Below, in pieces: positions 24,674-33,335 of a stretch of 64,000 nucleotides of DNA. The stretch is from CAIOYC01 sp965277345 (GTDB taxonomy: Bacteria > Pseudomonadota > Alphaproteobacteria > Caulobacterales > Caulobacteraceae): the NCBI GenBank assembly GCA_965277345.1, contig CBDICI010000004.1, positions 1,116,001-1,180,000 of the forward strand, in the 5' to 3' direction. Position 1 is the stretch's first letter; each line of letters opens with the position of its first letter. The position numbers and the translations under genes were made by a program. Below the pieces are notes generated by a model. That model saw only the letters and a list, made by a program, of their open reading frames with translations. It searched no databases and was not told where the DNA came from.

Positions 24674-26074
24674 ATGAACGCCCCCACCCCCATTCTCGAC
24701 CGCCTGAAGGCCAGGCTCGGCGAGGGCGGCTGGTCACAGGACCCGGACCGGCTGGCCCCCAAACTGGTGGAATGGCGCGAGCGCTGGCGGGGCGAGACCC
24801 CCCTCCTGCTTTTGCCGCGCACGGTCGAAGAGGTCGCCGCCGTGGTGCGTCTGTGCGCCGAGACCGGCACGGCCATCGTCCCCCAGGGCGGCAATACGGG
24901 CCTGGTGGGCGGCCAGATCCCGAGGGGCGAGGTGCTGCTTTCCACCGAAAGGTTGAACCGCATCCGCGAGGTCGCCCCCGGGGATGACGTGATGGTGGTG
25001 GAGGCCGGCGTGACCCTGGCGGCGGCGCAGGCGGCGGCGGCCGAGCACCACCGCTTCTTTCCCCTCAGCCTGGCGGCGGAGGGGACGGCCACCATCGGCG
25101 GCAATATCTCCACCAACGCCGGCGGCACGGCTGTCCTGCGCTACGGGACCATGCGGGACCTCTTGCTGGGCATCGAAGCGGTGCTGCCCAACGGCGAGGT
25201 GTTTCATGGGTTGAAGCGGCTGCGCAAGGACAACACCGGCTATGACCTGAAGCAACTCCTGATCGGCGCGGAGGGCACGCTTGGCGTGGTCACCGTCGCC
25301 GCGCTGAAGCTGTTCCCCGTGCTGGCCGACCGCGCCGTGGCCACCGTCGCCCTGGCCGGCCCCGCCGACGCGATTGCGCTGTTGCACCGCGCCAAGGCGG
25401 AAAGCGGCGGGGCGGTGGAAGCGTTCGAGCTGATGAATGCGCTGGGGGTCTCGTTCGCCCAGACCCATCTCGGTCTGCGTTCACCTCTCGGCGGCTCGCC
25501 GCCCTGGATCGCCCTGATCGAAATGGCCTCGGCCGAGTCCGGCCATGCCGCCCGCGCCATGGAGAGCCTCCTGGCCAAGGCGCTGGAGGACGGCCTGATC
25601 GCTGACGCGACGGTGGCGCAGAACCAGACCCAGGCCAAGGCCATGTGGGCCGTGCGCGAGGGCCAGTCCGCCGCCCAGAAGCCCGAGGGCGCCGCCTGGA
25701 AGCACGATATCTCCGTGCCCGTCAGCCAGGTGGCGACCTTCATCGAACGCGCCTCCGCCGCAGCGCAGGCGATCCAGCCCGGCGCCCGCATCGTCGCCTT
25801 CGGCCATGTGGGCGACGGCAATATCCACTACGACGTATTACGCCCGCTCGGCGCCAATGATGACGCCCACGCGGCGCTCCGCGGCCGGGGCGCCAAGGCC
25901 GTGCACGATATCGCCGTGGACCTCGGCGGCTCGATCTCGGCCGAACACGGTCTCGGTACGATGAAGTCCGCCGAGGCGCTGGCCTACAAGTCGCCGGTGG
26001 AAATCGCCGCCCTGCGCGCCATCCGTCAGGCGCTGGACCCCAAGCGCATCATGAACCCGCGGGTACTGTTCTGA
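24674..26074 (+). CDS. FAD-linked oxidoreductase (D-2-hydroxyacid dehydrogenase type)
   Basis: A 466-residue flavoenzyme of the FAD_binding_4/FAD-oxidase_C family. PQGGNTGLVGGQIP and TIGGNISTNAGGTAVLRYGTMRDL bind FAD; GHVGDGNIHYDV and SAEHGLGTMK are the C-terminal metal/substrate motifs shared with D-lactate and D-2-hydroxyglutarate dehydrogenases. Length and motifs fit D-2-hydroxyglutarate dehydrogenase best, but glycolate or D-lactate oxidation is possible. It is divergent from cca with a 40-base spacer. Confidence 0.85.
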   Translation: MNAPTPILDRLKARLGEGGWSQDPDRLAPKLVEWRERWRGETPLLLLPRTVEEVAAVVRLCAETGTAIVPQGGNTGLVGGQIPRGEVLLSTERLNRIREVAPGDDVMVVEAGVTLAAAQAAAAEHHRFFPLSLAAEGTATIGGNISTNAGGTAVLRYGTMRDLLLGIEAVLPNGEVFHGLKRLRKDNTGYDLKQLLIGAEGTLGVVTVAALKLFPVLADRAVATVALAGPADAIALLHRAKAESGGAVEAFELMNALGVSFAQTHLGLRSPLGGSPPWIALIEMASAESGHAARAMESLLAKALEDGLIADATVAQNQTQAKAMWAVREGQSAAQKPEGAAWKHDISVPVSQVATFIERASAAAQAIQPGARIVAFGHVGDGNIHYDVLRPLGANDDAHAALRGRGAKAVHDIAVDLGGSISAEHGLGTMKSAEALAYKSPVEIAALRAIRQALDPKRIMNPRVLF

Positions 26075-26132
26075 CATTGAAAGCTCGGCCCTTGCCCCCG
26101 ACATGAGCGGCCTACAGGACGGAGGCCCGGCC

Positions 26133-26516
26133 ATGGGCGACCATTGCGAACTTCTGCGCGGAACGCGCGTGCTGAAATGCGACGGGGCCGGCCCGAAGGT
26201 GACCTGCGAGGACGATGCGGCGGCGCTGGTCAACGAAGCCTTCAACGAACGGGCGGGGGTGATCGCCCTGCCGGTGGAGCGGCTGGGCGAGGACTTCTTC
26301 ACCCTTTCCACCCGTGTCGCCGGCGAGGTGGTGCAGAAGGTGGTTACCTACGGCATGAAGCTGGCGGTGGTGGGTGATATAGACCGTTACCTGAAACGCA
26401 GCGCGCCCTTGCGCGACTGGGTCAGCGAATCCAATCGTGGCCAGGATATCTGGTTCGTGGAGGACTTCGTGGCGCTGGACCGCAAGCTGCAGGAACGCGG
26501 CGCCCCGCCAGGCTGA
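26133..26516 (+). CDS. DUF4180 protein
   Basis: A 127-residue protein with the LPVERLGEDFFTLSTRVAGEVVQKVVTYGMKLAVVGD block characteristic of DUF4180. Function is unknown; the family is cytosolic and often near regulators. GGAGG lies seven bases before ATG 26133, which is preferred to an in-frame ATG at 26103. Confidence 0.8.
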   Translation: MGDHCELLRGTRVLKCDGAGPKVTCEDDAAALVNEAFNERAGVIALPVERLGEDFFTLSTRVAGEVVQKVVTYGMKLAVVGDIDRYLKRSAPLRDWVSESNRGQDIWFVEDFVALDRKLQERGAPPG

Positions 26517-26606
26517 GCCGCCAACCCATCTCGACAAAGGGGCCGGGCGCGGCTAGAGAGCCGGCCGCCAGAGCCCGGGATCCGCGGGCAGCCCGGGCTT
26601 CCTGCC

Positions 26607-27395
26607 ATGCTGTTCGTCATCTCGCCGGCCAAGACGCTGGACTTCACGCCGGCCGATCCGGCGGCGCCGGCGACCGCGCCGGAGATGAAGAAGGACACCC
26701 ATGCCCTCGCGGCGGTGGCCAAGACGCTGCGCGCCGGCGATCTCAAGCGGCTGATGGATATCTCCGACGCCCTGGCTGAACTGAACGTGGCGCGCTTCAA
26801 GGCCTTCCGCCTGCGCGGCGAGGGCGATGACCAGGTGCAGGCGGCGTTCGCCTTCGCCGGCGACGTCTATGACGGGCTGGACGCCCGCTCGCTGGACGTT
26901 GAGGGACTGGGCTGGGCGCAGGCGCATCTGCGCATCCTATCCGGGCTGTACGGTCTGCTGCGACCGCTCGACCGCATCCAGCCCTACCGGCTCGAAATGG
27001 GCGCGCGGCTGAAGACCGAACGAGGTCCCAGCCTCTACGACTTCTGGGGCGACAAGCCGTCCAGGGCGCTGAACGCGGCCGCCGCCGGTCATACCGATCC
27101 GACCCTGGTCAACCTCGCCAGCCAGGAATACTTCGGCGCGGTGGATATCAAGGCGCTGAAGCTGCCGGTGGTGGCCTGCCACTTCAAGGAGGAGAAAGAG
27201 GGCCAGCCCCGCATCGTCTCCTTCTTCGCCAAGCACGCGCGCGGCCGCATGGCGCGCTGGGCCATCGACCGGCGGCTGGAGCACGCCGACGGGCTGAAGG
27301 CGTTCGACCTGGACGGCTATGGTTATCGTGGCGAGCTTTCCACCGATCACGACTGGGTGTTCACCCGCCCCTATCGCGAACCTGTGGTGCGCTGA
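26607..27395 (+). CDS. yaaA: Peroxide-stress protein YaaA (DUF328)
   Basis: A 262-residue protein beginning MLFVISPAKTLDFTP, with RFKAFRLRGEG, LSGLYGLLRPLDRIQPYRLEMG and HARGRMARWAID, all hallmarks of the YaaA/DUF328 family. In E. coli it lowers free iron during hydrogen-peroxide stress and binds DNA. The gene stands alone and is followed by an inverted-repeat element. Confidence 0.93.
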   Translation: MLFVISPAKTLDFTPADPAAPATAPEMKKDTHALAAVAKTLRAGDLKRLMDISDALAELNVARFKAFRLRGEGDDQVQAAFAFAGDVYDGLDARSLDVEGLGWAQAHLRILSGLYGLLRPLDRIQPYRLEMGARLKTERGPSLYDFWGDKPSRALNAAAAGHTDPTLVNLASQEYFGAVDIKALKLPVVACHFKEEKEGQPRIVSFFAKHARGRMARWAIDRRLEHADGLKAFDLDGYGYRGELSTDHDWVFTRPYREPVVR

Positions 27396-27402
27396 GGGCC
27401 GC

Positions 27403-27501
27403 CCTCGTCCTTCGGCAGGCTCAGGATGAGGGCCAGTTTTGACGTGTCGCGGTGTTGCGGGTTCAGTAGAAGCCTCATCCTGAGCCTGTCGAAGGACGAG
27501 G
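27403..27501. repeat. Inverted-repeat element with 29-bp arms
   Basis: Left arm 27403-27431 and right arm 27473-27501 are reverse complements with one mismatch in 29 bases, separated by 41 bases. The arms combine TCGTCCTTCG and TCAGGATGAGG, the TCATCCTGAG-type repeat common in Alphaproteobacteria. It may form a strong hairpin that ends yaaA transcription. Confidence 0.8.
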
Positions 27502-27528
27502 CTTTAGGTCCCACCTCAGGAGATCTGC

Positions 27529-28326
27529 GTGAGTTCTGAAAGACCCCTCGCCGGACAGGCCGCCATCGTCACCGGCTCCACCTCGGGCATCGGCCAGGCG
27601 CTGGCCGATGCGCTGGCGGGCGCAGGCTGCAACGTGGTGCTGAACGGGCTCGGCGATGCTGCGCGGATCGACGCCGAGCGCGCGGAAATGGCCAGGCGCC
27701 ACGGCGTCACCGTCCTCTATCACGGCGCCGACATGTCAAAAGGGGCCGAGATCGGCGACATGGTGGCGTATGCGCAGAAGGCGCTCGGCCGGCTCGACAT
27801 CCTGGTCAACAATGCCGGCATCCAGTTCGTCGCCCCGGTGGAGGCGTTTCCGCCCGAGACATGGGACCAGATCATCGCCGTCAATCTCAGCTCGGCCTTC
27901 CACGCGATCCGCGCGGCCGTGCCGATCATGAAGGCGCAGGGCCGGGGCCGGATCGTCAACATCGCCTCCGCCCACGGTCTGGTCGCCTCGCCGTTCAAGT
28001 CCGCCTATGTGGCCGCCAAGCACGGCGTACTCGGCCTGACCAAGACCGTGGCGCTGGAGGTGGCGGAGCATGGGATCACCTGTTCGGCCCTCTGCCCCGG
28101 CTATGTGAAGACGCCTTTGGTGGAGGCTCAGATCGTCGACCAGGCCAAGGCGCGCGGCATCAGCGAGGAGGCGGTGATGCGGGACGTGATCCTGGCCGCC
28201 CAGCCCACCAAGAAGTTCGTCGCGTTCAGCGAGCTGGCCGGCCTGATGCTCTATCTGGTCTCCGACGCGGGGGCCTCGGTGAACGGCGCGGCGCTGTCAA
28301 TCGACGGCGGCTGGACCGCCGCGTGA
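27529..28326 (+). CDS. Short-chain dehydrogenase, 3-hydroxybutyrate dehydrogenase type
   Basis: A 265-residue Rossmann SDR. TGSTSGIG is the NAD-binding glycine motif, NNAGIQ the structural motif, and Ser-Tyr-Lys appear as IASAHGLVASPFKSAYVAAKHG. The VASPFKSAYVAAKHG stretch and the C-terminal SIDGGWTA match D-beta-hydroxybutyrate dehydrogenases (acetoacetate/3-hydroxybutyrate, PHB turnover). The GTG start at 27529 has AGGAG six bases upstream. Confidence 0.85.
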   Translation: MSSERPLAGQAAIVTGSTSGIGQALADALAGAGCNVVLNGLGDAARIDAERAEMARRHGVTVLYHGADMSKGAEIGDMVAYAQKALGRLDILVNNAGIQFVAPVEAFPPETWDQIIAVNLSSAFHAIRAAVPIMKAQGRGRIVNIASAHGLVASPFKSAYVAAKHGVLGLTKTVALEVAEHGITCSALCPGYVKTPLVEAQIVDQAKARGISEEAVMRDVILAAQPTKKFVAFSELAGLMLYLVSDAGASVNGAALSIDGGWTAA

Positions 28327-28397
28327 GTAGGCTTCCGCCGCTGGGCGGGAAGGATAGGGCGGTTTACCCCGTCGCGCCGATCCGCTAGCCAGCGCGG

Positions 28398-28829
28398 ATG
28401 AGCATGATCGACGAACTCGTCACCCGTTGCGCCGACAAGATCGGCCTGACCGAGGCCCAGTCGCGCCTCGGCCTTTCCGCCGCCCTGGCCCTGATCGAAA
28501 AGCACGCCGAGTCCGACAAGGTCAGCGCGCTGCTTACGGCCATCCCCGGCTCCGCCGAACTGGCGCAGCAGGGGGCCGCCATCACCGACAACAAGCCGCG
28601 CGGCCTGGTCGGTGGGCTGATGGGCAAGGCAGGCGGCGCCGGCGGCGCGGCCATGGCCGACGCCATGGCGCTGAATCAGCGCCTTTCCAAGGAGGGCATC
28701 ATGCTTTCGGACATGCAGGCCATCCTGCCCATCGCCATGGATTTCGTGCGGGAAAAGACCGGCCAGGACCTGTTGCGCGAGGTGCTGGGGTCCATCCCCG
28801 GCCTCGGTCCGCTGATGACGACCGGGTGA
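28398..28829 (+). CDS. Hypothetical protein, 143 residues
   Basis: Alanine- and glycine-rich protein with an N-terminal helical part (LVTRCADKIGLTEAQSRLG), a glycine-rich loop (GGLMGKAGGAGGAAMADAM) and a C-terminal helical part. It loosely resembles DUF2780-type proteins, but I cannot assign it. Its stop TGA adjoins the stop of the convergent lactonase gene in TGATCA. Confidence 0.65.
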   Translation: MSMIDELVTRCADKIGLTEAQSRLGLSAALALIEKHAESDKVSALLTAIPGSAELAQQGAAITDNKPRGLVGGLMGKAGGAGGAAMADAMALNQRLSKEGIMLSDMQAILPIAMDFVREKTGQDLLREVLGSIPGLGPLMTTG

Positions 28830-29723
28830 TCAGCCGGCGAAGCGCGCCATGGGCAGGCCGCGTACACCAGCCTCCACCGCGAACAGGGCGCCGTCGGCCT
28901 CGGTCGGCGTGGGCAGGTCCTGCCGCGCCGAGGTGATGTAGAGGGTGGTCAGGTCCGGACCGCCGAAGGCGCAGCAACTGGGTTGCACGGCGGGGACCGC
29001 CACCTCGCCGTCGATCCGCCCGTCCGGCGTGATGCGGATCACCCGCCCGGCGCCCCAGCGCGCGTTCCACAGGCAACCCTCGGCATCCATGGCCGCGCCG
29101 TCCGGATGGCCGGGGCCACCCTCGAGCAGCACGCGCCGGTCCGACAACTCGCCGGTGTCGGGATCGACCGCGAAGCTCCAGATCACGTTGCGGGTGGTGT
29201 CGGAGAAGGTCATGCGCCGGCCATCCGGGCTGAAGGCCAGGGCGTTGGAAATGCCGACGCCGGTCAGCGCCGTGGTCACCCGCTCATCCGCGCCCACCCG
29301 ATAGAGGCCGCCGACGTCGGGGCGTAGCGCGAGGCTCGATCCATCCTGGGCGATATTGTTGCCCATCGTGCCGAGCCAGAGGTTGCCCTGGGGATCGGTG
29401 CGGCAGTCATTGGACCGGTTCTGCTCGTCGAGGTCGGGGCGGGCATAGGCCGTCGTCGCGCCCGTTTCGGGATCGAGCCGGTGCAGCCCGTCGCGCAGCG
29501 CCACGATCAGATCGCCCCGAACGGTCGGGATCGCCACCGAACAGACCGAGGGCAGCGTCCATTGTCTGAAGGCGGAATCGACCGGCCGGTATTCCATGGC
29601 CCGGCGGCCGACGATATCGACCCAGTAGAGCGTTTGGTCCTGCACATCCCAATGCGGCCCTTCGCCCAGACGGTCGTGGCGGGGAAAATGGGAGGGTCTT
29701 TCGATGAGTGAGACCGGTTGCAT
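28830..29723 (-). CDS. SMP-30/gluconolactonase-family sugar lactonase
   Basis: A 297-residue six-bladed propeller. LGEGPHWD carries the metal-binding glutamate, NRSNDCRTDPQGNLWLGTM and GISNALAFSPDGRRMTFSDT carry the Asn/Asp ligands, and GHPDGAAMDAEGCLWNA the final site. It hydrolyses aldonolactones in oxidative sugar degradation. It follows the sugar-acid dehydratase by 24 bases, so lactone and acid steps of one pathway are co-encoded. Confidence 0.88.
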   Translation of the reverse strand: MQPVSLIERPSHFPRHDRLGEGPHWDVQDQTLYWVDIVGRRAMEYRPVDSAFRQWTLPSVCSVAIPTVRGDLIVALRDGLHRLDPETGATTAYARPDLDEQNRSNDCRTDPQGNLWLGTMGNNIAQDGSSLALRPDVGGLYRVGADERVTTALTGVGISNALAFSPDGRRMTFSDTTRNVIWSFAVDPDTGELSDRRVLLEGGPGHPDGAAMDAEGCLWNARWGAGRVIRITPDGRIDGEVAVPAVQPSCCAFGGPDLTTLYITSARQDLPTPTEADGALFAVEAGVRGLPMARFAG

Positions 29724-29747
29724 CCCGCTAACGCCAATCCCTGCGTA

Positions 29748-31490
29748 TCAATGGTTTTCCCTCGGTACCGCGTGCCCCCGGCAGCCGACCAGGAAGTCGA
29801 GGTCGGCGCCCTTGTCCGCGCCCATGACGTGGCGGACGTAGAGCGACCGGTAACCGCCGACCATGGCGTCCGGCTGCGCGGTCCAGGCGGCCTGGCGGCT
29901 GGTCAACTCGGTCTCGGGCACGTCGAGGTGCAAGCTGCGCGCGTCCACATCGAGGGCGATCATGTCGCCGTCTCGAACCAGGGCCAGCGGTCCGCCCGCC
30001 GCGGCTTCGGGCGCGACGTGCAGCACGCAGGTTCCATAGGCGGTGCCGCTCATCCGCGCGTCGGAAACCCGCACCATGTCGCGCACGCCCTGCTGGAGGA
30101 GCTTTTGCGGGATGGGCATGTTGCCCACCTCCGCCATGCCGGGATAGCCCCTGGGGCCGCAGTTCTGCAGCACCATGACGCTGTCCGCGGTAATGGCGAG
30201 GTCGGGATCGTCAACGCGGGCATGGAAGTCCTCGATGGAGGCGAACACCACAGCCGGGCCGCGATGCCTCATCAGCGCCGGCGAGGCGGCGGAGGGTTTC
30301 AGCACCGCGCCGTCGGGAGCCAGATTGCCGCGCAGGATGGCCAGGCCGCCATGCGCCGCCAGCGGGTTGTCGCGCGTGCGGATCACTTCCCGGTTCCAGC
30401 ACGGCGCCCCGGCGATATTTTCCGCCACCGTCTTACCGGTGACGGTTTGCGCGCCGCCGTGCAGCAGGTCGGCGATCTCCGCCATCACCGCCGGAACGCC
30501 GCCGGCATAGTAGAAGTCCTCCATCAGGAAGCGGCCGGACGGCATCAGGTCGACAATAGTCGGCACGTCTTGGCCGAGGCGATCCCAGTCGTCGAGCGTC
30601 AGCGTCACGCCCACCCGCCCGGCGATAGCCAAAAGGTGGATGACGCAGTTGGTGGAGCCGCCCACCGCGCCGATCACCCGGATGGCGTTCTCGAACGCCT
30701 CGCGCGTCAGCACCTGCGAAGGGCGCAGGTCCTCGTGCACCATGTCCACGATCCGCCGACCGGCTATCTGCGCCAGGGTATAGCGGCGGGCGTCGGCGGC
30801 GGGGATGGCGGCGTTGGTGGGGAGGGCGATGCCCAGCGCCTCCACCAGCGTGGCCATGGAGCTGGCCGTGCCCATGGTGTTGCAGTGACCGGCGGAACGG
30901 CTGTTGGCGGCTTCGGCGTCCAGGAACTCCGCCGCCGGCAGGGTCCCGGCTCGGACCTCCTCCGACAGGCGCCACACATCGGTGCCGGAGCCGAGCGTCC
31001 GGCCGTGGAAGTGCCCGCTCAGCATCGGGCCCCCGGAGACGACGATGGCCGGCAGATCGCAGCTCGCCGCGCCCATAAGCAGCGCCGGCGTGGTCTTGTC
31101 GCAGCCGGTCAGCAGCACCACCCCGTCGATGGGGTTGCCGCGGATGCTCTCTTCCACGTCCATCGAGGCCAGGTTGCGGAACAGCATGGCGGTGGGGCGC
31201 AGATTGGTCTCGCCGAGGCTCATCACGGGAAACTCTAGGGGATAGCCCCCCGCCTGCAACACGCCGCGCTTCACCTTCTCCGCCACCTCGCGGAAGTGGG
31301 CGTTGCAGGGGGTGAGTTCGGAAAAGGTGTTGCAGATGCCGATCACCGGGCGGCCATCGAAGCTGTCCGCCGGCTCGCCATGGTTCTTCATCCAGGAGCG
31401 GTGGATGAAGCTGTCGCGGTCGTGGCCGCCGAACCAGGCTTGAGAGCGCAACGTCCGGGACCTCAGGGTGCGCGCCACGTCCATCTCCAC
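29748..31490 (-). CDS. IlvD/Edd-family sugar-acid dehydratase
   Basis: A 580-residue iron-sulfur dehydratase. Cysteines in ELTPCNAH, LLTGCDKTTPA and AGHCNTMGTAS are the cluster ligands of the family. The start RSQAWFGGHDRDSFIHRSWMK matches pentonate/gluconate-type dehydratases (L-arabonate, D-xylonate) rather than IlvD of branched-chain biosynthesis. It probably converts a pentonate to its 2-keto-3-deoxy acid. The paired lactonase supports this; no sugar dehydrogenase or transporter is adjacent. Confidence 0.85.
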   Translation of the reverse strand: MEMDVARTLRSRTLRSQAWFGGHDRDSFIHRSWMKNHGEPADSFDGRPVIGICNTFSELTPCNAHFREVAEKVKRGVLQAGGYPLEFPVMSLGETNLRPTAMLFRNLASMDVEESIRGNPIDGVVLLTGCDKTTPALLMGAASCDLPAIVVSGGPMLSGHFHGRTLGSGTDVWRLSEEVRAGTLPAAEFLDAEAANSRSAGHCNTMGTASSMATLVEALGIALPTNAAIPAADARRYTLAQIAGRRIVDMVHEDLRPSQVLTREAFENAIRVIGAVGGSTNCVIHLLAIAGRVGVTLTLDDWDRLGQDVPTIVDLMPSGRFLMEDFYYAGGVPAVMAEIADLLHGGAQTVTGKTVAENIAGAPCWNREVIRTRDNPLAAHGGLAILRGNLAPDGAVLKPSAASPALMRHRGPAVVFASIEDFHARVDDPDLAITADSVMVLQNCGPRGYPGMAEVGNMPIPQKLLQQGVRDMVRVSDARMSGTAYGTCVLHVAPEAAAGGPLALVRDGDMIALDVDARSLHLDVPETELTSRQAAWTAQPDAMVGGYRSLYVRHVMGADKGADLDFLVGCRGHAVPRENH

Positions 31491-31500
31491 CTACGCCAAT

Positions 31501-31528
31501 AGCCCCGCGTCGTATCCGGCGCGGGGCT
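31501..31528. terminator. Hairpin between the dehydratase and small stress gene
   Basis: AGCCCCGCG (31501-31509) pairs with CGCGGGGCT (31520-31528) over a 10-base loop. It lies 20 bases after the stop of the small gene at 31549-31740 and could end its transcript; no strong T-run is present. Confidence 0.45.
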
Positions 31529-31548
31529 GAAGTCAAATCACGCCGTGG

Positions 31549-31740
31549 TCAGCCGCCGAACTGGCCGCGCTTGCCGGTGGCCCCGACCTCTATGGCGCCT
31601 TCGTCCACGCCGCGGCTGGTGTCGCCGTTCGGGGTGCGGTCCTGGCTCTTGGTGTTGACGGTGTTCTGGGGCGAAATCTTCTCGGTGGGCCGTTGCCCTC
31701 CCTTGTTGTCGCCCGGATCGTTCGGCAGGTCCTTGTTCAT
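31549..31740 (-). CDS. Small hydrophilic protein, probable general-stress target
   Basis: A 63-residue, highly charged and Gly/Asn/Thr-rich protein (MNKDLPNDPGDNKGGQRPTEK to GATGKRGQFGG) without hydrophobic core; probably intrinsically disordered. ATG 31740 has GAAGGAG at six bases. A perfect EcfG-type promoter stands upstream, and such small disordered proteins are typical of this regulon. It is divergent from the ECF sigma gene. The molecular role is unknown. Confidence 0.75.
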   Translation of the reverse strand: MNKDLPNDPGDNKGGQRPTEKISPQNTVNTKSQDRTPNGDTSRGVDEGAIEVGATGKRGQFGG

Positions 31741-31783
31741 GGCGCGCTCCTTCAAGCTGAGGCCCTTGAGCCTTCGCTATCCG

Positions 31784-31809
31784 AACGGGTTCGGAGGCCG
31801 GGTCGTTCC
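31784..31809 (-). promoter_or_regulatory. EcfG-type promoter, perfect match
   Basis: On the minus strand GGAAC (31809-31805), 17 bases, then CGTT (31787-31784): the exact general-stress consensus of Alphaproteobacteria. Transcription would start near 31776, about 35 bases before the 63-residue gene. Confidence 0.75.
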
Positions 31810-31878
31810 GCCGCTTGCCCGAGGGCGCCCGGCCACGCTACGAAAGGGTGTCGGCTTTTGCGCCGGCGGGGAGATGGC

Positions 31879-32448
31879 ATGACCAGCGATGTGGATCGTG
31901 CGCGCCTGGTTTCGGCGCTCGGCGCGGTGGCCGGTGGCGACCGCGACGCTTTGCGACAGGTCTATGATGGCACCTCAGCGAAACTGTACGGCGTGGTCCT
32001 CCGTATCTTGAACGACGCGGCAGAGGCCGAGGACGTGTTGCAGGATATCTATCTCACCATCTGGCGGCGTGCGGGAGCCTTCGAGCCCGAGCGCGGGCTG
32101 TCGCCGATCACCTGGCTGGTGGCCATCGCCCGCAACAAGGCCATCGACCGGCTGCGGGCGACGGCGCGGCCGCGCGCGCTCCGTCCCATGGAGGAGGCCG
32201 GCCATGTTCAGGATGACGGCCCGGCCCCCTCGGCTGCGGTGGAACATGCGGACGAGGCGGCGGCGCTGAACCGCTGCATGGGCGAACTCGACCCCCATCA
32301 TGCCGATGTGGTGCGGATCGCCTTCTTCGAGGGGGTGACCTATGAGGCCCTGGCCGCGCGGATCGGCGCACCCGTGGGGACGGTGAAGAGCTGGATCCGC
32401 CGTAGCCTGCAGCGTCTGCGCGCCTGCCTGGAAACGGCTGCGGCATGA
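31879..32448 (+). CDS. ECF sigma factor paired with RskA-like anti-sigma
   Basis: A 189-residue extracytoplasmic-function sigma factor. Region 2 is seen in AEAEDVLQDIYLTIWRRA and WLVAIARNKAIDRLR, region 4 in LDPHHADVVRIAFFEGVTYEALAARIGAPVGTVKSWIRRSLQRLR. GGGGAG lies seven bases before ATG 31879, so the 62 extra codons of the longer frame are rejected. The stop overlaps the anti-sigma start (ATGA). The inducing signal is unknown. Confidence 0.9.
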   Translation: MTSDVDRARLVSALGAVAGGDRDALRQVYDGTSAKLYGVVLRILNDAAEAEDVLQDIYLTIWRRAGAFEPERGLSPITWLVAIARNKAIDRLRATARPRALRPMEEAGHVQDDGPAPSAAVEHADEAAALNRCMGELDPHHADVVRIAFFEGVTYEALAARIGAPVGTVKSWIRRSLQRLRACLETAAA

Positions 32449-33188
32449 GCGACTTTAATGCCGAGGACATCGACGGCGAAGACGTCAGCGCCGGCGAATA
32501 TGCGCTGGGCGTGCTGGACGGCGCCGAACGGCGCGCCGCCGAAACCCGCCTCGCCCGCGAACCCGCCTTTGCGCTTCAGGTCGAGGCCTGGCAGGCGCGG
32601 CTCTGTCCCATGGCCGAGACCATAGCCCCGGTTACGCCCCCGACGACGGCGTGGCCGCGCATCGAGCGCGCGCTCGGCCGGGGCAATGTCAAGGTGGTCG
32701 ATCTGGCCCAGCGCCGGGCGGTGGCGTTCTGGAGAAGCTGGGCTATCGCCGCGACGGCCGCCGCCGCTGCGGCTCTGGTGGTTCTGGCGGTGAAGCCGGC
32801 GGCCTTGCTGACGCCTGCGGCGCCGCCGACTCCGGCGCCTGCGTCACAGCCGGTGCTGGTGGCGGAACTGACCGACAAGACGGGCCATGGCTTCATGACG
32901 GTGACCTATGACCAGACCAAGGGCGAGTTGCATATCGCGCCGAGCGTGGCCCTGCCGGTATCCCACGACCGGGCTGCAGAGCTGTGGCTGATCGCGGCCG
33001 ACGGCGTGCCGCGCTCCCTCGGCGTGGTCGATCCGGCCAAGCCCACTGCCGTTCGGGTGGCCGAGCCGCTGCGTCCCGGCGCCAAGCCGGCGTCGGTCCT
33101 GGCCATCACCGTCGAGCCGCCCGGCGGCTCACCCACCGGAAAGCCGACGACCAAGCCGATCTGGACCGGCAAGCTCGCCGAAGCGTAG
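32445..33188 (+). CDS. RskA-family membrane anti-sigma factor
   Basis: A 247-residue anti-sigma factor: an N-terminal cytoplasmic domain (GEYALGVLDGAERRAAETRLAREP, the anti-sigma-K start), one transmembrane helix (about residues 98-125, SWAIAATAAAAAALVVLAV) and a periplasmic RskA domain with ELWLIAADGVPRSLGVVD. It would hold the preceding sigma factor at the membrane. The overlap ATGA ensures coupled synthesis. Confidence 0.88.
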   Translation: MSDFNAEDIDGEDVSAGEYALGVLDGAERRAAETRLAREPAFALQVEAWQARLCPMAETIAPVTPPTTAWPRIERALGRGNVKVVDLAQRRAVAFWRSWAIAATAAAAAALVVLAVKPAALLTPAAPPTPAPASQPVLVAELTDKTGHGFMTVTYDQTKGELHIAPSVALPVSHDRAAELWLIAADGVPRSLGVVDPAKPTAVRVAEPLRPGAKPASVLAITVEPPGGSPTGKPTTKPIWTGKLAEA

Positions 33189-33288
33189 GCCGGCGGTCGC
33201 AAAGGCGTCCAGGTCGCATCCAGCCGTGGTTTGCCGTCGTATATCAGCTACGTCGGACCGCGCCGGCCCCCGATCCGGCGCGCCGATG

Positions 33289-33335
33289 GAGGGCCACGTC
33301 CAAGCCACCCTGGACGTGGCCCTCGCCTGTTTTGG
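33289..33335 (+). terminator. Strong terminator after the sigma/anti-sigma operon
   Basis: A perfect 14-bp stem, 33289-33302 with 33311-33324 (GAGGGCCACGTCCA and its complement), with an 8-base loop, followed by GCCTGTTTT on the plus strand. It also lies just beyond the stop of the convergent gene at 33336 and may act in both directions. Confidence 0.8.

Noticed and set aside
31879..32448. EcfG identity for the ECF sigma factor at 31879
   Set aside because: EcfG is normally encoded with phyR/nepR, which are absent here; this sigma factor is paired with an RskA-type anti-sigma factor, so it is another ECF group.
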